Below are positions 33,118 through 42,128 of a DNA stretch of 64,000 nt, one piece after another. The stretch's first letter is position 1, and every line of letters starts with the position of its first letter. A program made the translations under genes and the position numbers. Under the pieces are notes generated by a model. The model was not told the DNA's origin and made no database searches. It saw only the letters and a program-made list of their open reading frames with translations. Origin of the DNA: Janthinobacterium sp051380735 (lineage in GTDB: Bacteria > Pseudomonadota > Gammaproteobacteria > Burkholderiales > Burkholderiaceae_D). The stretch spans positions 1 through 64,000 of the forward strand of contig NZ_JBNYXQ010000002.1 in assembly GCF_051380735.1 (NCBI RefSeq), in the 5' to 3' direction.

Positions 33118-35259
33118 TTAAAAGCGCAGGTTGTAGCCGAGCGACAAGGTGCGTCCGCGGCCGGCAAAATACCGTTTCGGTTCGACCAGCGCGCTTTGCG
33201 AGTAGTAGGTGATGTAGTTGCGGTCGAACAGGTTCGCCACGGCCAGGCGCAGCTCGCCCTTCGGCAGGCGATAGCTGGCGGTGGCGTCGACCAGGGTGTA
33301 GCCGCTGAACTCCTTGGCCGCATCGTCGAAGCTCTGGCTGAACGCATGCTGGGCTTGCACAAAGGTCTTGATGCCGCCGCTCCAGTCGGACGACCAGGTG
33401 GCGATCAGGCGGTTCGGCGCCACGTTCAGGCCGTCCAGGCGCGCGTCCAGGCTGCCGTTTTCGTCGCTGTCGTAGCGGCCCCTGGTGTATGAATAGGCCA
33501 GCTTGGCGCGCTGGGCCGCAGTGATGCGCAGGCCGACGCTCGCTTCCATGCCCTCGATACGGGTTTTTTCGCGTGCCATCATAAAGGCGCCATTGACCGG
33601 TACCACGCGTGTGCCGAAGTCGGAGTCGGAGCGGAAATAGCTCGCTTCGCCATCCCAGTCGCCATTGTGCACGCGCGCGCCCACTTCGACGCTTTTGGTC
33701 AGGATGGGTTCCAGGTTGCGCATGTTGGCGATGCTCTGGCCCGCCGTATTGATCGAGCGCAGCACGCGGCCGATATCGGGCATGCCGAAGCCTTCGGAAT
33801 AGCTGCCGAACAGGGTCACGGCCTGCACCGGCGTGTAGACCAGGCCGGCGTTGACCAGGGTTTCGTTGAAGTCGAGCTTGCCGCCCGTGACGAGCACGTT
33901 TTTGTATTGCGCCAGAGTGCGGTAGCTGTCGATCTGCAGGTCGGCTTTTTCCTTGCGCACGCCGGCGTGCAGGGTCAGCTGGTCGAACAGCTTGTATTCG
34001 CCCTGCAGGAACAACGACAGGTTGCGGTATTCGGATTCGGGCACATAAGTGCGTTTTGTGCCGTACAGGTCCTGCTTGCCCTTGTCGAACAGCGTGTCGA
34101 AGCCGACCGTCAGCTTCAGGCGGCCATTGAGCAGGTCGTCGCGGCTCAGGCCGACCTTGCTGCCGTATTTGGACGCGACCGAACGCGACTGGTCATACAG
34201 GGTGCCGACGGGAGCGATGCGGGCGTCCTGGAAAGTGGCCGAATTGTCGGCACCGAACAGGCCTTCGAACTCCTGGTTGAAGACCATCGCCGACAGTTCC
34301 ATGCCAGCCAGATTGGCGTGGCTGTAACTGAGGCTGGATGTCCACACATCGTTCCATGGCGCAATGCCCGGCGGCTGGCCCCTGACCGACACGCTGGGCA
34401 GGCCGGTGGCGCGGTCGCCGGCCACGGCCAGGTAACTGGCCTTCGATTTGATCTTGTAGCGGTTGACGGAGGCCACGATGCGCTGTTCGTCGTCGATCAC
34501 ATAACCAAGCTTGGCCAGCACATCATAGGTGCGCGAGTCCATCAGGTCGCCCTGGGTGTTGTCGGTGCCAATCGAGCGGCCCTTGCCGTCCAGGTAGAGT
34601 CCCTGGTCTTCATACGAGGCGGCCAGCAGATATTCGATCTGTCCGGTGCGTCCGTCCAGGCGGTAGCTGGTCTTGTAGTTCATCAGGTCCGAGCCGGTGC
34701 TGGCCGTGGGCGCCGTGGCCTGAACGTCGATGGACTGGTTCAGGCTGCCTTTTTCAGGGCGGCGCGTGATGATGTTGATGGTGCCGCCGGTGGCGCCCAG
34801 GCCATTGATGGCATTGGCGCCCTGGATCACTTCAATGCGCTCGACCATGGAAAAATCGATGGTATGGGCTTCGCGGCCGGTCGGGCGCATGGGGTTCGAT
34901 TGCGGCACGCCATCGACCAGGATCAGTGGTGCGCGGCCGCGCAAGGTTTCTCCTGAACCATTCATCTTGCCGCGACTCGGTGTGTACGAAGGCAATACAT
35001 TGCTGAGCACATCCGAGGAATTGCCGGAAATGGCCATCTGGCGGGCGATCTCGGCCTTGCTGATAATGACCACCGTTTGCGGCGACTTGTCGGCGGCAAT
35101 GTTCGAGCGCGAAGCCGACACCACCACGGCTTGCATCTGGCCATCTGGCGCGCCATCGTCACTGGCGGTTTGCGCCATGGCCGAGGGGGCAGCCATGGCG
35201 GCGAACAAGGTAAGGCAAAGACGATGGCGGGGCAGGGGAAGGCGGGTAAGGAACGTCAC
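33118..35259 (-). CDS. TonB-dependent siderophore receptor
   Basis: A 713-residue outer-membrane receptor. GTG 35259 begins a signal peptide ending near APSAMAQ. The plug domain covers about residues 40-170 (VVVSASRSNIAADKSPQTVVI and GVPQSNPMRPTGRE), then a 22-strand barrel ends in the typical aromatic LSLGYNLRF. It imports iron-siderophore complexes with energy from TonB-ExbBD, which is not in this window. First gene of an iron-regulated operon with DUF3649, PepSY and DUF3325 genes. The siderophore type cannot be told. Confidence 0.93.
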   Translation of the reverse strand: MTFLTRLPLPRHRLCLTLFAAMAAPSAMAQTASDDGAPDGQMQAVVVSASRSNIAADKSPQTVVIISKAEIARQMAISGNSSDVLSNVLPSYTPSRGKMNGSGETLRGRAPLILVDGVPQSNPMRPTGREAHTIDFSMVERIEVIQGANAINGLGATGGTINIITRRPEKGSLNQSIDVQATAPTASTGSDLMNYKTSYRLDGRTGQIEYLLAASYEDQGLYLDGKGRSIGTDNTQGDLMDSRTYDVLAKLGYVIDDEQRIVASVNRYKIKSKASYLAVAGDRATGLPSVSVRGQPPGIAPWNDVWTSSLSYSHANLAGMELSAMVFNQEFEGLFGADNSATFQDARIAPVGTLYDQSRSVASKYGSKVGLSRDDLLNGRLKLTVGFDTLFDKGKQDLYGTKRTYVPESEYRNLSLFLQGEYKLFDQLTLHAGVRKEKADLQIDSYRTLAQYKNVLVTGGKLDFNETLVNAGLVYTPVQAVTLFGSYSEGFGMPDIGRVLRSINTAGQSIANMRNLEPILTKSVEVGARVHNGDWDGEASYFRSDSDFGTRVVPVNGAFMMAREKTRIEGMEASVGLRITAAQRAKLAYSYTRGRYDSDENGSLDARLDGLNVAPNRLIATWSSDWSGGIKTFVQAQHAFSQSFDDAAKEFSGYTLVDATASYRLPKGELRLAVANLFDRNYITYYSQSALVEPKRYFAGRGRTLSLGYNLRF

Positions 35260-35327
35260 GTAAATCTTTCAGGCTGGGTGGATGCACTGGAAATAGCAGG
35301 CAAGGCGGCGGCTGCGCGAATGGGCTT

Positions 35328-35355
35328 GATATATGAGAATGATTGTCATTATCAA
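35328..35355 (-). promoter_or_regulatory. Promoter with Fur box in the spacer, upstream of the TonB receptor
   Basis: On the minus strand TTGATA (35350-35355) and TATATC (35328-35333) are separated by 16 bp, a plausible sigma-70 promoter. The spacer is covered by GAGAATGATTGTCATTATC (35335-35353), close to the Fur consensus GATAATGATAATCATTATC. Ferrous Fur would block polymerase directly. The leader to the start codon is about 70 bp. Confidence 0.85.
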
Positions 35356-35525
35356 TAATTGCATCCAGCATGTCAACCGATGTGGCGTTGGCGAACATAT
35401 CCAAACCGATATCACGGGGACGCAAAAAATGATTGGCGTGCCGCCATGCCAGCCCCTAAGATCAACGCAGGCACGCGCGCGACCGCGTCGCCAGCCAATA
35501 AAAACCAGACCGAGACGACACTTCC

Positions 35526-36599
35526 ATGCACACTGACGCTGCTGTTCTTTCCGTGACCTCCACCCCGTTCGGCACCCTGCCCGATGGGTCCGCCGCCACC
35601 GCCTACACGCTCATCAACCGCCACGGCATGCAGGTCAAGGTGCTCGATTTTGGTGCCATCATCAGTGAGATCCATGTGCCGGACCGAGATGGCAAGCTTG
35701 CCGACGTGGTGCTGGGGTTTGACAGCATCGAGCCCTATCTGGCCAACTCGGCCTTCCTGGGGGCGGTGATCGGTCGCTTTGGCAACCGGATTGCCAACGG
35801 GCAGTTCAGCCTTGATGGCAGCAGCTACCAGCTGGCGATCAACAATGCGCCGAACCATTTGCATGGCGGCGAGCAGGGCTTTCACCAGGTGCTGTGGCAG
35901 GCGGTGCCGTTTGAAACGAACGAGGCAGTGGGTGTCACCTTTACCCGCAGCAGCCCCGATGGCGAAGATGGCTATCCAGGCAAGCTTGATGTGTCCGTTG
36001 TCTATGAACTCAACAACGACAATGCCCTGAGCTTGCGCTACCACGCCGTTACCGACCAGGCCACGCCCGTCAATCTCACCAACCACAGCTATTTCAACCT
36101 GGCGGGGCAGGGCGATATATTGGCGCATGAGATCGTCATCCATGCCGACCGCTACACGCCGGTCGATGCGGGCTCGATACCCACCGGCGAACTGGCCGAT
36201 GTGGCCGGCACGCCGTTCGACCTGCGCCAGCCGGCGGCCATCGGTGCCGGCCTGGCGGCCGATCACCCGCAGATCGCCATCGGCCGTGGCTATGACCACA
36301 ACTTCGTGCTCAATAAACAGGCAGGGCAGGCCCTGAGCCTGGCCGCGCTGGTGCGCGAGCCGCAATCGGGGCGCGTAATGCAGGTGTATACAGAAGAGCC
36401 TGGCGTGCAGTTTTACTCGGGCAATTTTCTCGATGGCAGCCAGCAGGGCAAGGGCATCAGCCACGCTCACCGCAGCGCCTTTTGCCTGGAAACCCAGCAC
36501 TTTCCAGACTCGCCCAACCATCCTCACTTCCCCGACAGCATCTTGCGGCCGGGCCAGGAGTATTCCACCAGCACGGTCTACCGCTTTTCAGCAGAGTAA
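35526..36599 (+). CDS. galM: Aldose 1-epimerase (galactose mutarotase)
   Basis: A 357-residue mutarotase that interconverts alpha and beta anomers of galactose or related aldoses. Family landmarks are LDFGAIISEIHVPDRDG near the N-terminus, GRFGNRIANGQF, the catalytic His in NHSYFNLAG and the Glu in QVYTEEPGVQFYSGN. Length is as usual. It opens a plus-strand sugar catabolic cluster and probably supplies the anomer used by the sugar dehydrogenase encoded at 41129. It lies 176 bp from the dehydratase gene, which has its own operator-like site, so it is probably a separate transcription unit. Confidence 0.92.
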   Translation: MHTDAAVLSVTSTPFGTLPDGSAATAYTLINRHGMQVKVLDFGAIISEIHVPDRDGKLADVVLGFDSIEPYLANSAFLGAVIGRFGNRIANGQFSLDGSSYQLAINNAPNHLHGGEQGFHQVLWQAVPFETNEAVGVTFTRSSPDGEDGYPGKLDVSVVYELNNDNALSLRYHAVTDQATPVNLTNHSYFNLAGQGDILAHEIVIHADRYTPVDAGSIPTGELADVAGTPFDLRQPAAIGAGLAADHPQIAIGRGYDHNFVLNKQAGQALSLAALVREPQSGRVMQVYTEEPGVQFYSGNFLDGSQQGKGISHAHRSAFCLETQHFPDSPNHPHFPDSILRPGQEYSTSTVYRFSAE

Positions 36600-36647
36600 A
36601 AACGCCAAGCCCAGGCTTTGCTTGCAGGGCCTGATGCTTGCCGCTGT

Positions 36648-36667
36648 CGATATTCATTTCGGTATCG
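36648..36667 (+). promoter_or_regulatory. Operator-like site 1 (GATAT-N8-RTATC)
   Basis: CGATAT, 8 bases, GTATCG: a 20-bp dyad 109 bp before the aldonate dehydratase. Exactly 12 bp after it stands AATTGATTGGA (36680-36690). The same dyad and the same AATTGATTGGA at the same spacing occur before the transporter operon. It is a likely binding site of the LysR regulator at 46806. Confidence 0.6.
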
Positions 36668-36775
36668 AAACGCTATAAAAATTGATTGGAAAGGCATGAC
36701 GCCTTTCTTTAGTATCGCCACATCGCTGCCCGGGCCGATTGATGTGATCGGGCATGGCACACACAGGAGAATGGC

Positions 36776-38518
36776 ATGTCTGACACAAAAAAGAAGGTAA
36801 CACTGCGCTCGGCCGAGTGGTTTGGCTCGCAGGACAAGAACGGTTTCATGTATCGCAGCTGGATGAAAAACCAGGGCATTCCCGACCATGAATTCCAGGG
36901 CAAGCCGATTATCGGCATTTGCAATACCTGGTCCGAACTGACGCCGTGCAACGCGCACTTCCGCAAGCTGGCCGAGCACGTCAAGCGCGGCATCCTGGAA
37001 GCGGGCGGCTTCCCGGTGGAATTCCCCGTGTTTTCGAACGGCGAATCGAATTTGCGCCCGACCGCCATGCTCACGCGTAACCTGGCTGCCATGGATGTGG
37101 AAGAATCGATCCGCGGCAATCCGATGGACGGCGTGGTGCTGCTGGTTGGCTGCGATAAAACCACGCCAGCGCTGCTGATGGGTGCCGCGTCGGTCGATAT
37201 CCCGACCATTGTGGTGACTGGCGGCCCTATGCTGAACGGCAAGCTCAATGGCAAGAACATCGGTTCGGGCACGGCCGTATGGCAGTTGCACGAGCAGGTC
37301 AAGGGCGGCGAAATTTCCATGCACGAATTCCTGGCCGCCGAAGCGGGCCATTCGCGCTCGGCCGGCACCTGCAACACCATGGGCACGGCCTCGACCATGG
37401 CCTGCATGGCCGAGTCGCTGGGCACCTCGCTGCCGCACAATGCGGCGATTCCCGCCGTCGACGCGCGCCGCTATGTGCTGGCGCATATGTCGGGCATCCG
37501 CATCGTTGAAATGGTGCGCGAAGACCTGAAACTGTCGAAAATCCTGACCAAGGAAAACTTCGAAAACGCGATTCGCGTCAACGCCGCCATCGGCGGTTCG
37601 ACCAATGCCGTGATCCACCTCAAAGCGATTGCCGGCCGTATCGGCGTCGACCTGGAACTGGAAGACTGGACCCGCGTGGGCCGTGGCATGCCGACCATCG
37701 TCGACCTGCTGCCATCGGGCCGCTTCCTGATGGAAGAGTTTTATTATGCAGGTGGCCTGCCGGCCGTGATCCGCCGCATGGGCGACGGCAATCTGTTGCC
37801 GAACCCGGACGCTCTGACCGTCAACGGCAAGTCGCTGTGGGAAAACTGCAAGGACGCGCCGATCTACGACGATGAAGTGGTGCGCACGCTGGACAACCCA
37901 TTGCTGGCCGACGGCGGCATCTGCATCCTGCGTGGCAACCTGGCGCCACGCGGCGCTGTGCTGAAACCATCGGCTGCCACGCCGGCGCTGATGCAGCACC
38001 GCGGCCAGGCCGTGGTATTCGAAGACTTCGAGCACTACAAGGCGCGCATCATGGATCCGGACCTGGTGGTCGACAAGGATTCGGTGCTGGTCATGAAGAA
38101 CTGCGGCCCGAAAGGTTATCCGGGCATGGCCGAAGTGGGCAATATGGGCCTGCCACCAAAACTGCTGGCAGCCGGCGTGAAGGACATGGTGCGTATTTCG
38201 GACGCGCGCATGAGCGGTACCGCCTACGGCACCGTGGTGCTGCACGTGGCGCCCGAAGCGATGGCCGGCGGCCCGCTGGGCATCGTGCAGGACGGCGACT
38301 GGATCACGCTCGACTGCGCCGGTGGCCTGCTGAACCTGGACATTACCGACGAAGAAATGGCGGCGCGCCAGGCAGTGCGCGTGCGCGGCAGCGCGCCCGG
38401 TCCGAAGACCGGCTACCAGCAACTGTATATCGAACACGTGCTGCAGGCCGACGAAGGCTGCGACTTCGACTTCCTGGTCGGCCCGCGCGGTTCGGCCGTG
38501 CCACGCCATTCACACTAA
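36776..38518 (+). CDS. IlvD/Edd-family aldonate dehydratase (L-arabinonate type)
   Basis: A 580-residue dehydratase of the IlvD/Edd family, which carries an Fe-S cluster. Cysteine candidates are in GICNTW, GCDKTTP and GTCNTMGTASTM, and GHSRSAGTC is a family landmark. The N-terminal RSAEWFGSQDKNGFMYRSW is characteristic of the sugar-acid branch (L-arabinonate, D-xylonate, L-fuconate) rather than of dihydroxyacid dehydratase. It would dehydrate an aldonate to 2-keto-3-deoxyaldonate. AGGAGA precedes ATG 36776. Next to the AraD1 and ketoglutarate semialdehyde dehydrogenase genes, L-arabinonate is the most likely substrate. Confidence 0.88.
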   Translation: MSDTKKKVTLRSAEWFGSQDKNGFMYRSWMKNQGIPDHEFQGKPIIGICNTWSELTPCNAHFRKLAEHVKRGILEAGGFPVEFPVFSNGESNLRPTAMLTRNLAAMDVEESIRGNPMDGVVLLVGCDKTTPALLMGAASVDIPTIVVTGGPMLNGKLNGKNIGSGTAVWQLHEQVKGGEISMHEFLAAEAGHSRSAGTCNTMGTASTMACMAESLGTSLPHNAAIPAVDARRYVLAHMSGIRIVEMVREDLKLSKILTKENFENAIRVNAAIGGSTNAVIHLKAIAGRIGVDLELEDWTRVGRGMPTIVDLLPSGRFLMEEFYYAGGLPAVIRRMGDGNLLPNPDALTVNGKSLWENCKDAPIYDDEVVRTLDNPLLADGGICILRGNLAPRGAVLKPSAATPALMQHRGQAVVFEDFEHYKARIMDPDLVVDKDSVLVMKNCGPKGYPGMAEVGNMGLPPKLLAAGVKDMVRISDARMSGTAYGTVVLHVAPEAMAGGPLGIVQDGDWITLDCAGGLLNLDITDEEMAARQAVRVRGSAPGPKTGYQQLYIEHVLQADEGCDFDFLVGPRGSAVPRHSH

Positions 38519-38531
38519 GCGAGAAAATCAA

Positions 38532-39524
38532 ATGTTGCTGATTCAATTCAAGAACGAAAACGGCGGCCGCCAGGTCGGCCTGCTGCAAGACGACGTCGTC
38601 ACCATCATCGACGGCTACGACAGCACCTATGCGCTGGCGCAAGACGCGATCCGCAGCAAAACCGGCCTGGCCGAACTGGTCAACGCCAAACTCGGCGCCG
38701 CTACCGCTTCCTATGCTGCGATCGCCGCTGCCGGCCGCCTGCTGGCGCCGCTGGACCACGCTGACGAAGCACACTGCTACGTCACCGGTACGGGCCTGAC
38801 GCACCTGGGCAGCGCCGGTGCGCGTGACGCCATGCACAAGAAGATCGGCGGCGATGCCGACTCCCTGAGCGACTCGATGAAAATGTTCCGCCTGGGCGTC
38901 GAAGGCGGCAAGCCTGCCAATGGTACCGCCGGCGCCCAGCCGGAATGGTTCTACAAGGGCGACGGCTCGATCGTGCGCGCCGGCGGCCAGCCGCTGGGCA
39001 TGCCCGACTTTGCGCTCGACGGTGGCGAAGAGCCGGAAATTGCCGGCCTGTACGTGATCGGCGACGACGGCCAGCCATATCGCGTCGGCTACGCCATCGG
39101 CAATGAATTTTCGGACCACGTGACCGAACGCCAGAACTATCTGTACCTGGCGCACTCGAAACTGCGCATGTGCAGCGTCGGCCCGGCCCTGCTGGTGGGT
39201 GAACTGCCCGAGCATATCGACGGCACCTCGCGCGTGCTCGATGCTTCCGGCAAAGTGCGCTGGGAAAAGGCGTTTGTCAGCGGCGAAACGAATATGTCGC
39301 ACACGATAGCCAACCTGGAACACCATCATTTCAAATACCCGCTGTTCAAGCGTCCCGGCGATGTGCATGTACACTTCTTCGGCACGGCCACCCTGAGCTT
39401 TGCCGACGGCGTGACAGTAGCGCCGGGCGAAACGTTTGAAGTCGAGGCACCTGCTTTTGGCCCTGCGCTGTCGAACCGCCTCGAAATCTTCCCTACCGAA
39501 TTTGCGAAAGTGAGCACACTATGA
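38532..39524 (+). CDS. gguC: AraD1/GguC-family protein (FAH superfamily)
   Basis: A 330-residue fumarylacetoacetate-hydrolase-like protein of the AraD1 (GguC) family. Recognisable stretches are YVTGTGLTHLGSAGARD, GAQPEWFYKGDG, IGNEFSDHVTERQNYLYLAHSKL and SGETNMSHTIANLEHHHFKYP. Proteins of this family accompany sugar ABC transporters and oxidative pentose pathways. The likely reaction is dehydration of 2-keto-3-deoxypentonate to ketoglutarate semialdehyde, replacing the class I aldolase-like dehydratase. It lies 13 bp after the dehydratase gene and overlaps the next gene by 4 bp. Confidence 0.85.
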   Translation: MLLIQFKNENGGRQVGLLQDDVVTIIDGYDSTYALAQDAIRSKTGLAELVNAKLGAATASYAAIAAAGRLLAPLDHADEAHCYVTGTGLTHLGSAGARDAMHKKIGGDADSLSDSMKMFRLGVEGGKPANGTAGAQPEWFYKGDGSIVRAGGQPLGMPDFALDGGEEPEIAGLYVIGDDGQPYRVGYAIGNEFSDHVTERQNYLYLAHSKLRMCSVGPALLVGELPEHIDGTSRVLDASGKVRWEKAFVSGETNMSHTIANLEHHHFKYPLFKRPGDVHVHFFGTATLSFADGVTVAPGETFEVEAPAFGPALSNRLEIFPTEFAKVSTL

Positions 39525-41098
39525 GTTTCAATATTACAGGCGAGGCCCTGATCGGCGGCGTTGCCGTCAAAGGTAGCGGCGCTGCATTCGAAGCGTGGGA
39601 TCCGGCCGCCTGCGCGCATATCGCGCCATCGTTCCAGACCGTTGATGCCGACCAGATCGACCAGGCCTGCCGCCTGGCCGAAGCCGCGTTCGACACCTAC
39701 CGCGCCACCACCGACACCGAGCGTGCCGACTTCCTCGACACCATCGCCGAACAGATCCTGGCCATCGGCGACGACCTGATCGTACGCGCCATGACCGAAA
39801 GCGGCCTGCCGCGCGTGCGCCTGGAAGGCGAACGCGGCCGTACCGTGGGCCAGCTGAAACTGTTCGCCGGCCTGCTGCGCGAAGGTTCCTGGACCGACGC
39901 CCGCCTCGATACCGCCTTGCCGGATCGTACCCCGCCACGCCCTGACCTGCGCCTGCGCATGATCGGCCTGGGCCCGGTCGCCGTGTTTGGCGCCAGCAAC
40001 TTCCCGCTGGCCTTCTCGGTCGCAGGTGGTGACACCGCCTCGGCGCTGGCCGCCGGCTGCCCGGTGGTGCTCAAAGCCCACCCGGCCCACCCTGGCACCT
40101 CGGAACTGGTGGCGCGCGCCATCGTCAAGGCAATTGAAATCGCCAAACTGCCAGCCGGCGTATTTTCCTTGCTGACCGGTATCGGCAACGATCTCGGCCA
40201 GGACCTGGTCGCCCATCCGGCCATCCAGGCGGTCGGCTTTACCGGCTCGCGTGCCGGCGGCCTGGCGCTGATGAAAGTGGCGGCCAACCGCCCACAACCG
40301 ATTCCTGTCTACGCTGAAATGAGCAGCATCAACCCGGTATTCGTGCTGCCGCAGGCGCTGGCCGCCCGTGGCGCCGCGATTGCCGCCGGCTTTGCCGGTT
40401 CGCTGACGATGGGCGTGGGCCAGTTCTGCACCAATCCTGGCTTGGTGCTGGGTTTGGAAGGGCCGCAATTTTCCGCCTTTGCGGCCGCTGCCGCCGAAGC
40501 GCTGGCGCCTAGCCCGGCCGGTACCATGCTGACGGCCGGCATCGCCAGCAGCTATGTCAAGGGCGTGGCCAACCTGGCGCAGCACGCCGACGTGAAACCG
40601 CTGGTGCAAAACACGGGCGCAGAAGGCAAGGGCGCCGCCGCCCTGTTCGTCACCTCGGGCGATGCATTTTTGGCCAAGCACGACCTGCGCGACGAAGTAT
40701 TCGGCCCGGCATCGCTGCTGGTGGCCTGCCGCGATATCGCGCAACTGGTGGAAATTACCGAAAGCCTGGAAGGGCAATTGACTGCCACCCTGCAGATGGA
40801 CCAGGGCGACCTGGAAGACGCACGCCGCTTGCTGCCGGCGCTGGAACGCCGTGTGGGCCGCATCCTGGCCAACGGTTTCCCGACCGGCGTGGAAGTGTCG
40901 ACCGCGATGGTGCACGGTGGCCCGTTCCCGGCCACCTCTGACGGCCGCAGCACCTCGGTCGGCACGGCCGCGATCAACCGCTTCCTGCGCCCTGTGTCGT
41001 ACCAGAACCTGCTGCAGGACCTGCTGCCGGAATCGCTGCGTGACGGCAATCCGCTGGGCATCTGGCGCCGCAAGGACGGTGTCCTCGGCAAAGAGTAA
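39521..41098 (+). CDS. 2-oxoglutarate semialdehyde dehydrogenase
   Basis: A 525-residue aldehyde dehydrogenase. The FGASNFPLAFS segment binds NAD(P), the Cys nucleophile stands in GQFCTNPGLVLG, and AEMSSINPVF supplies the Glu. The sequence pattern is the ketoglutarate semialdehyde dehydrogenase type, which oxidises 2,5-dioxopentanoate to 2-oxoglutarate, the last step of oxidative pentose or hexarate breakdown. ATG overlaps the gguC stop (ATGA), so translation is coupled. Related enzymes can also use other semialdehydes. Confidence 0.9.
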   Translation: MSFNITGEALIGGVAVKGSGAAFEAWDPAACAHIAPSFQTVDADQIDQACRLAEAAFDTYRATTDTERADFLDTIAEQILAIGDDLIVRAMTESGLPRVRLEGERGRTVGQLKLFAGLLREGSWTDARLDTALPDRTPPRPDLRLRMIGLGPVAVFGASNFPLAFSVAGGDTASALAAGCPVVLKAHPAHPGTSELVARAIVKAIEIAKLPAGVFSLLTGIGNDLGQDLVAHPAIQAVGFTGSRAGGLALMKVAANRPQPIPVYAEMSSINPVFVLPQALAARGAAIAAGFAGSLTMGVGQFCTNPGLVLGLEGPQFSAFAAAAAEALAPSPAGTMLTAGIASSYVKGVANLAQHADVKPLVQNTGAEGKGAAALFVTSGDAFLAKHDLRDEVFGPASLLVACRDIAQLVEITESLEGQLTATLQMDQGDLEDARRLLPALERRVGRILANGFPTGVEVSTAMVHGGPFPATSDGRSTSVGTAAINRFLRPVSYQNLLQDLLPESLRDGNPLGIWRRKDGVLGKE

Positions 41099-41128
41099 GC
41101 GTAGGTCACGGCAAACAACGGAGAACAG

Positions 41129-41896
41129 ATGAAGCAGTTGGCAAGGTATGACAGCCTGCGCGGCAAGCGCGTATTTATTACCGGTGGCGGCAGCGGCATC
41201 GGCGAGTCGATGGTGGAGGAGTTTGCCGCCCAGGGCGCGCAGGTGGCGTTTGTCGATATTGCCCGCGAAGCGAGCCAGGCCCTGTGCCATCGCCTGGCGC
41301 AGGCGGGTTTGCCGGCACCGCTGTTTCGCCACTGCGACATTACCGATATCGCCGCCTTGCAGGCCGTCATGGCCGGTTTTGTGAGCGAGATCGGTGACTT
41401 CGACGTGCTGGTCAACAATGCCGCCAACGACCAGCGCCACCAGGCAGAAGATGTCACCGTGGAATACTGGAACGAACGCATCGCGATCAATCAGCGCCCC
41501 ATGTTCTTCACTTGCCAGGCCGTGTTTGAAGGCATGAAGCGCCGGGGCGGTGGCTCCATCATCAATGTCAGCTCGATTTCCTGGCACATGAAGTCGGGCG
41601 GCTACCCCGTCTACGCCACCACCAAGGCAGCCGTGGTAGGGCTGACGCGGGGACTGGCACGCGACTATGGCGCGCACAATATCCGTGTCAATACCGTCAC
41701 CCCTGGCTGGGTCATGACGCAGCGCCAGATCGACCTGTGGGTCGACGATGCGGCCGAACTGGAAATCAAGAAAAGCCAGTGCCTGCCATCGAAGCTGATG
41801 CCGCGCGATATCTCGGCCATGGTGTTGTTCCTCGCTTCGGACGATGGCGCCATGTGTTCGTCACAGGAATTCATCGTCGACGCCGGCTGGGTGTAA
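41129..41896 (+). CDS. SDR-family sugar 1-dehydrogenase
   Basis: A 255-residue short-chain dehydrogenase. The cofactor loop is TGGGSGIGES, followed by NNAANDQRH, and the catalytic stretch is NVSSISWHMKSGGYPVYATTKA, with Tyr and Lys in the YxxxK motif. This resembles L-arabinose/D-galactose 1-dehydrogenases that oxidise the sugar to its lactone. In this cluster it would supply the lactone for the aldonate dehydratase. No lactonase gene is seen, so hydrolysis must be spontaneous or encoded elsewhere. A strong terminator follows. Confidence 0.83.
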   Translation: MKQLARYDSLRGKRVFITGGGSGIGESMVEEFAAQGAQVAFVDIAREASQALCHRLAQAGLPAPLFRHCDITDIAALQAVMAGFVSEIGDFDVLVNNAANDQRHQAEDVTVEYWNERIAINQRPMFFTCQAVFEGMKRRGGGSIINVSSISWHMKSGGYPVYATTKAAVVGLTRGLARDYGAHNIRVNTVTPGWVMTQRQIDLWVDDAAELEIKKSQCLPSKLMPRDISAMVLFLASDDGAMCSSQEFIVDAGWV

Positions 41897-41921
41897 TTTT
41901 TCTCCCCCGCAGCAAATCTTC

Positions 41922-41958
41922 GCTCCTGCCGGCCTCGCCGCCGCAGGAGCTTTTTTTT
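41922..41958 (+). terminator. Rho-independent terminator after the sugar dehydrogenase
   Basis: GCTCCTGC and GCAGGAGC form the stem around 13 bases, followed by eight T. It separates the catabolic genes from the transporter operon, which begins with its own operator site 35 bp further on. Confidence 0.9.
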
Positions 41959-41992
41959 GTTTACCCCTGGACAGACTTTATATTTTTGACAC

Positions 41993-42012
41993 TGATATAT
42001 AAAACGATATCA
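41993..42012 (+). promoter_or_regulatory. Operator-like site 2 (GATAT-N8-RTATC)
   Basis: TGATAT, 8 bases, ATATCA form a perfect dyad before the ABC transporter genes. AATTGATTGGA (42025-42035) follows after 12 bp, exactly as at site 1. Common control of the catabolic and transport operons is implied. Confidence 0.6.
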
Positions 42013-42128
42013 CCTGTGAAAAAGAATTGATTGGATGGCTATGTGGCTTTCTCCTACCATGGCTTCATAAAAAAACACCCGGCCCGGCATCCCGCCTTGC
42101 CGGTATTCCCATAAAAATGGAGACTACA

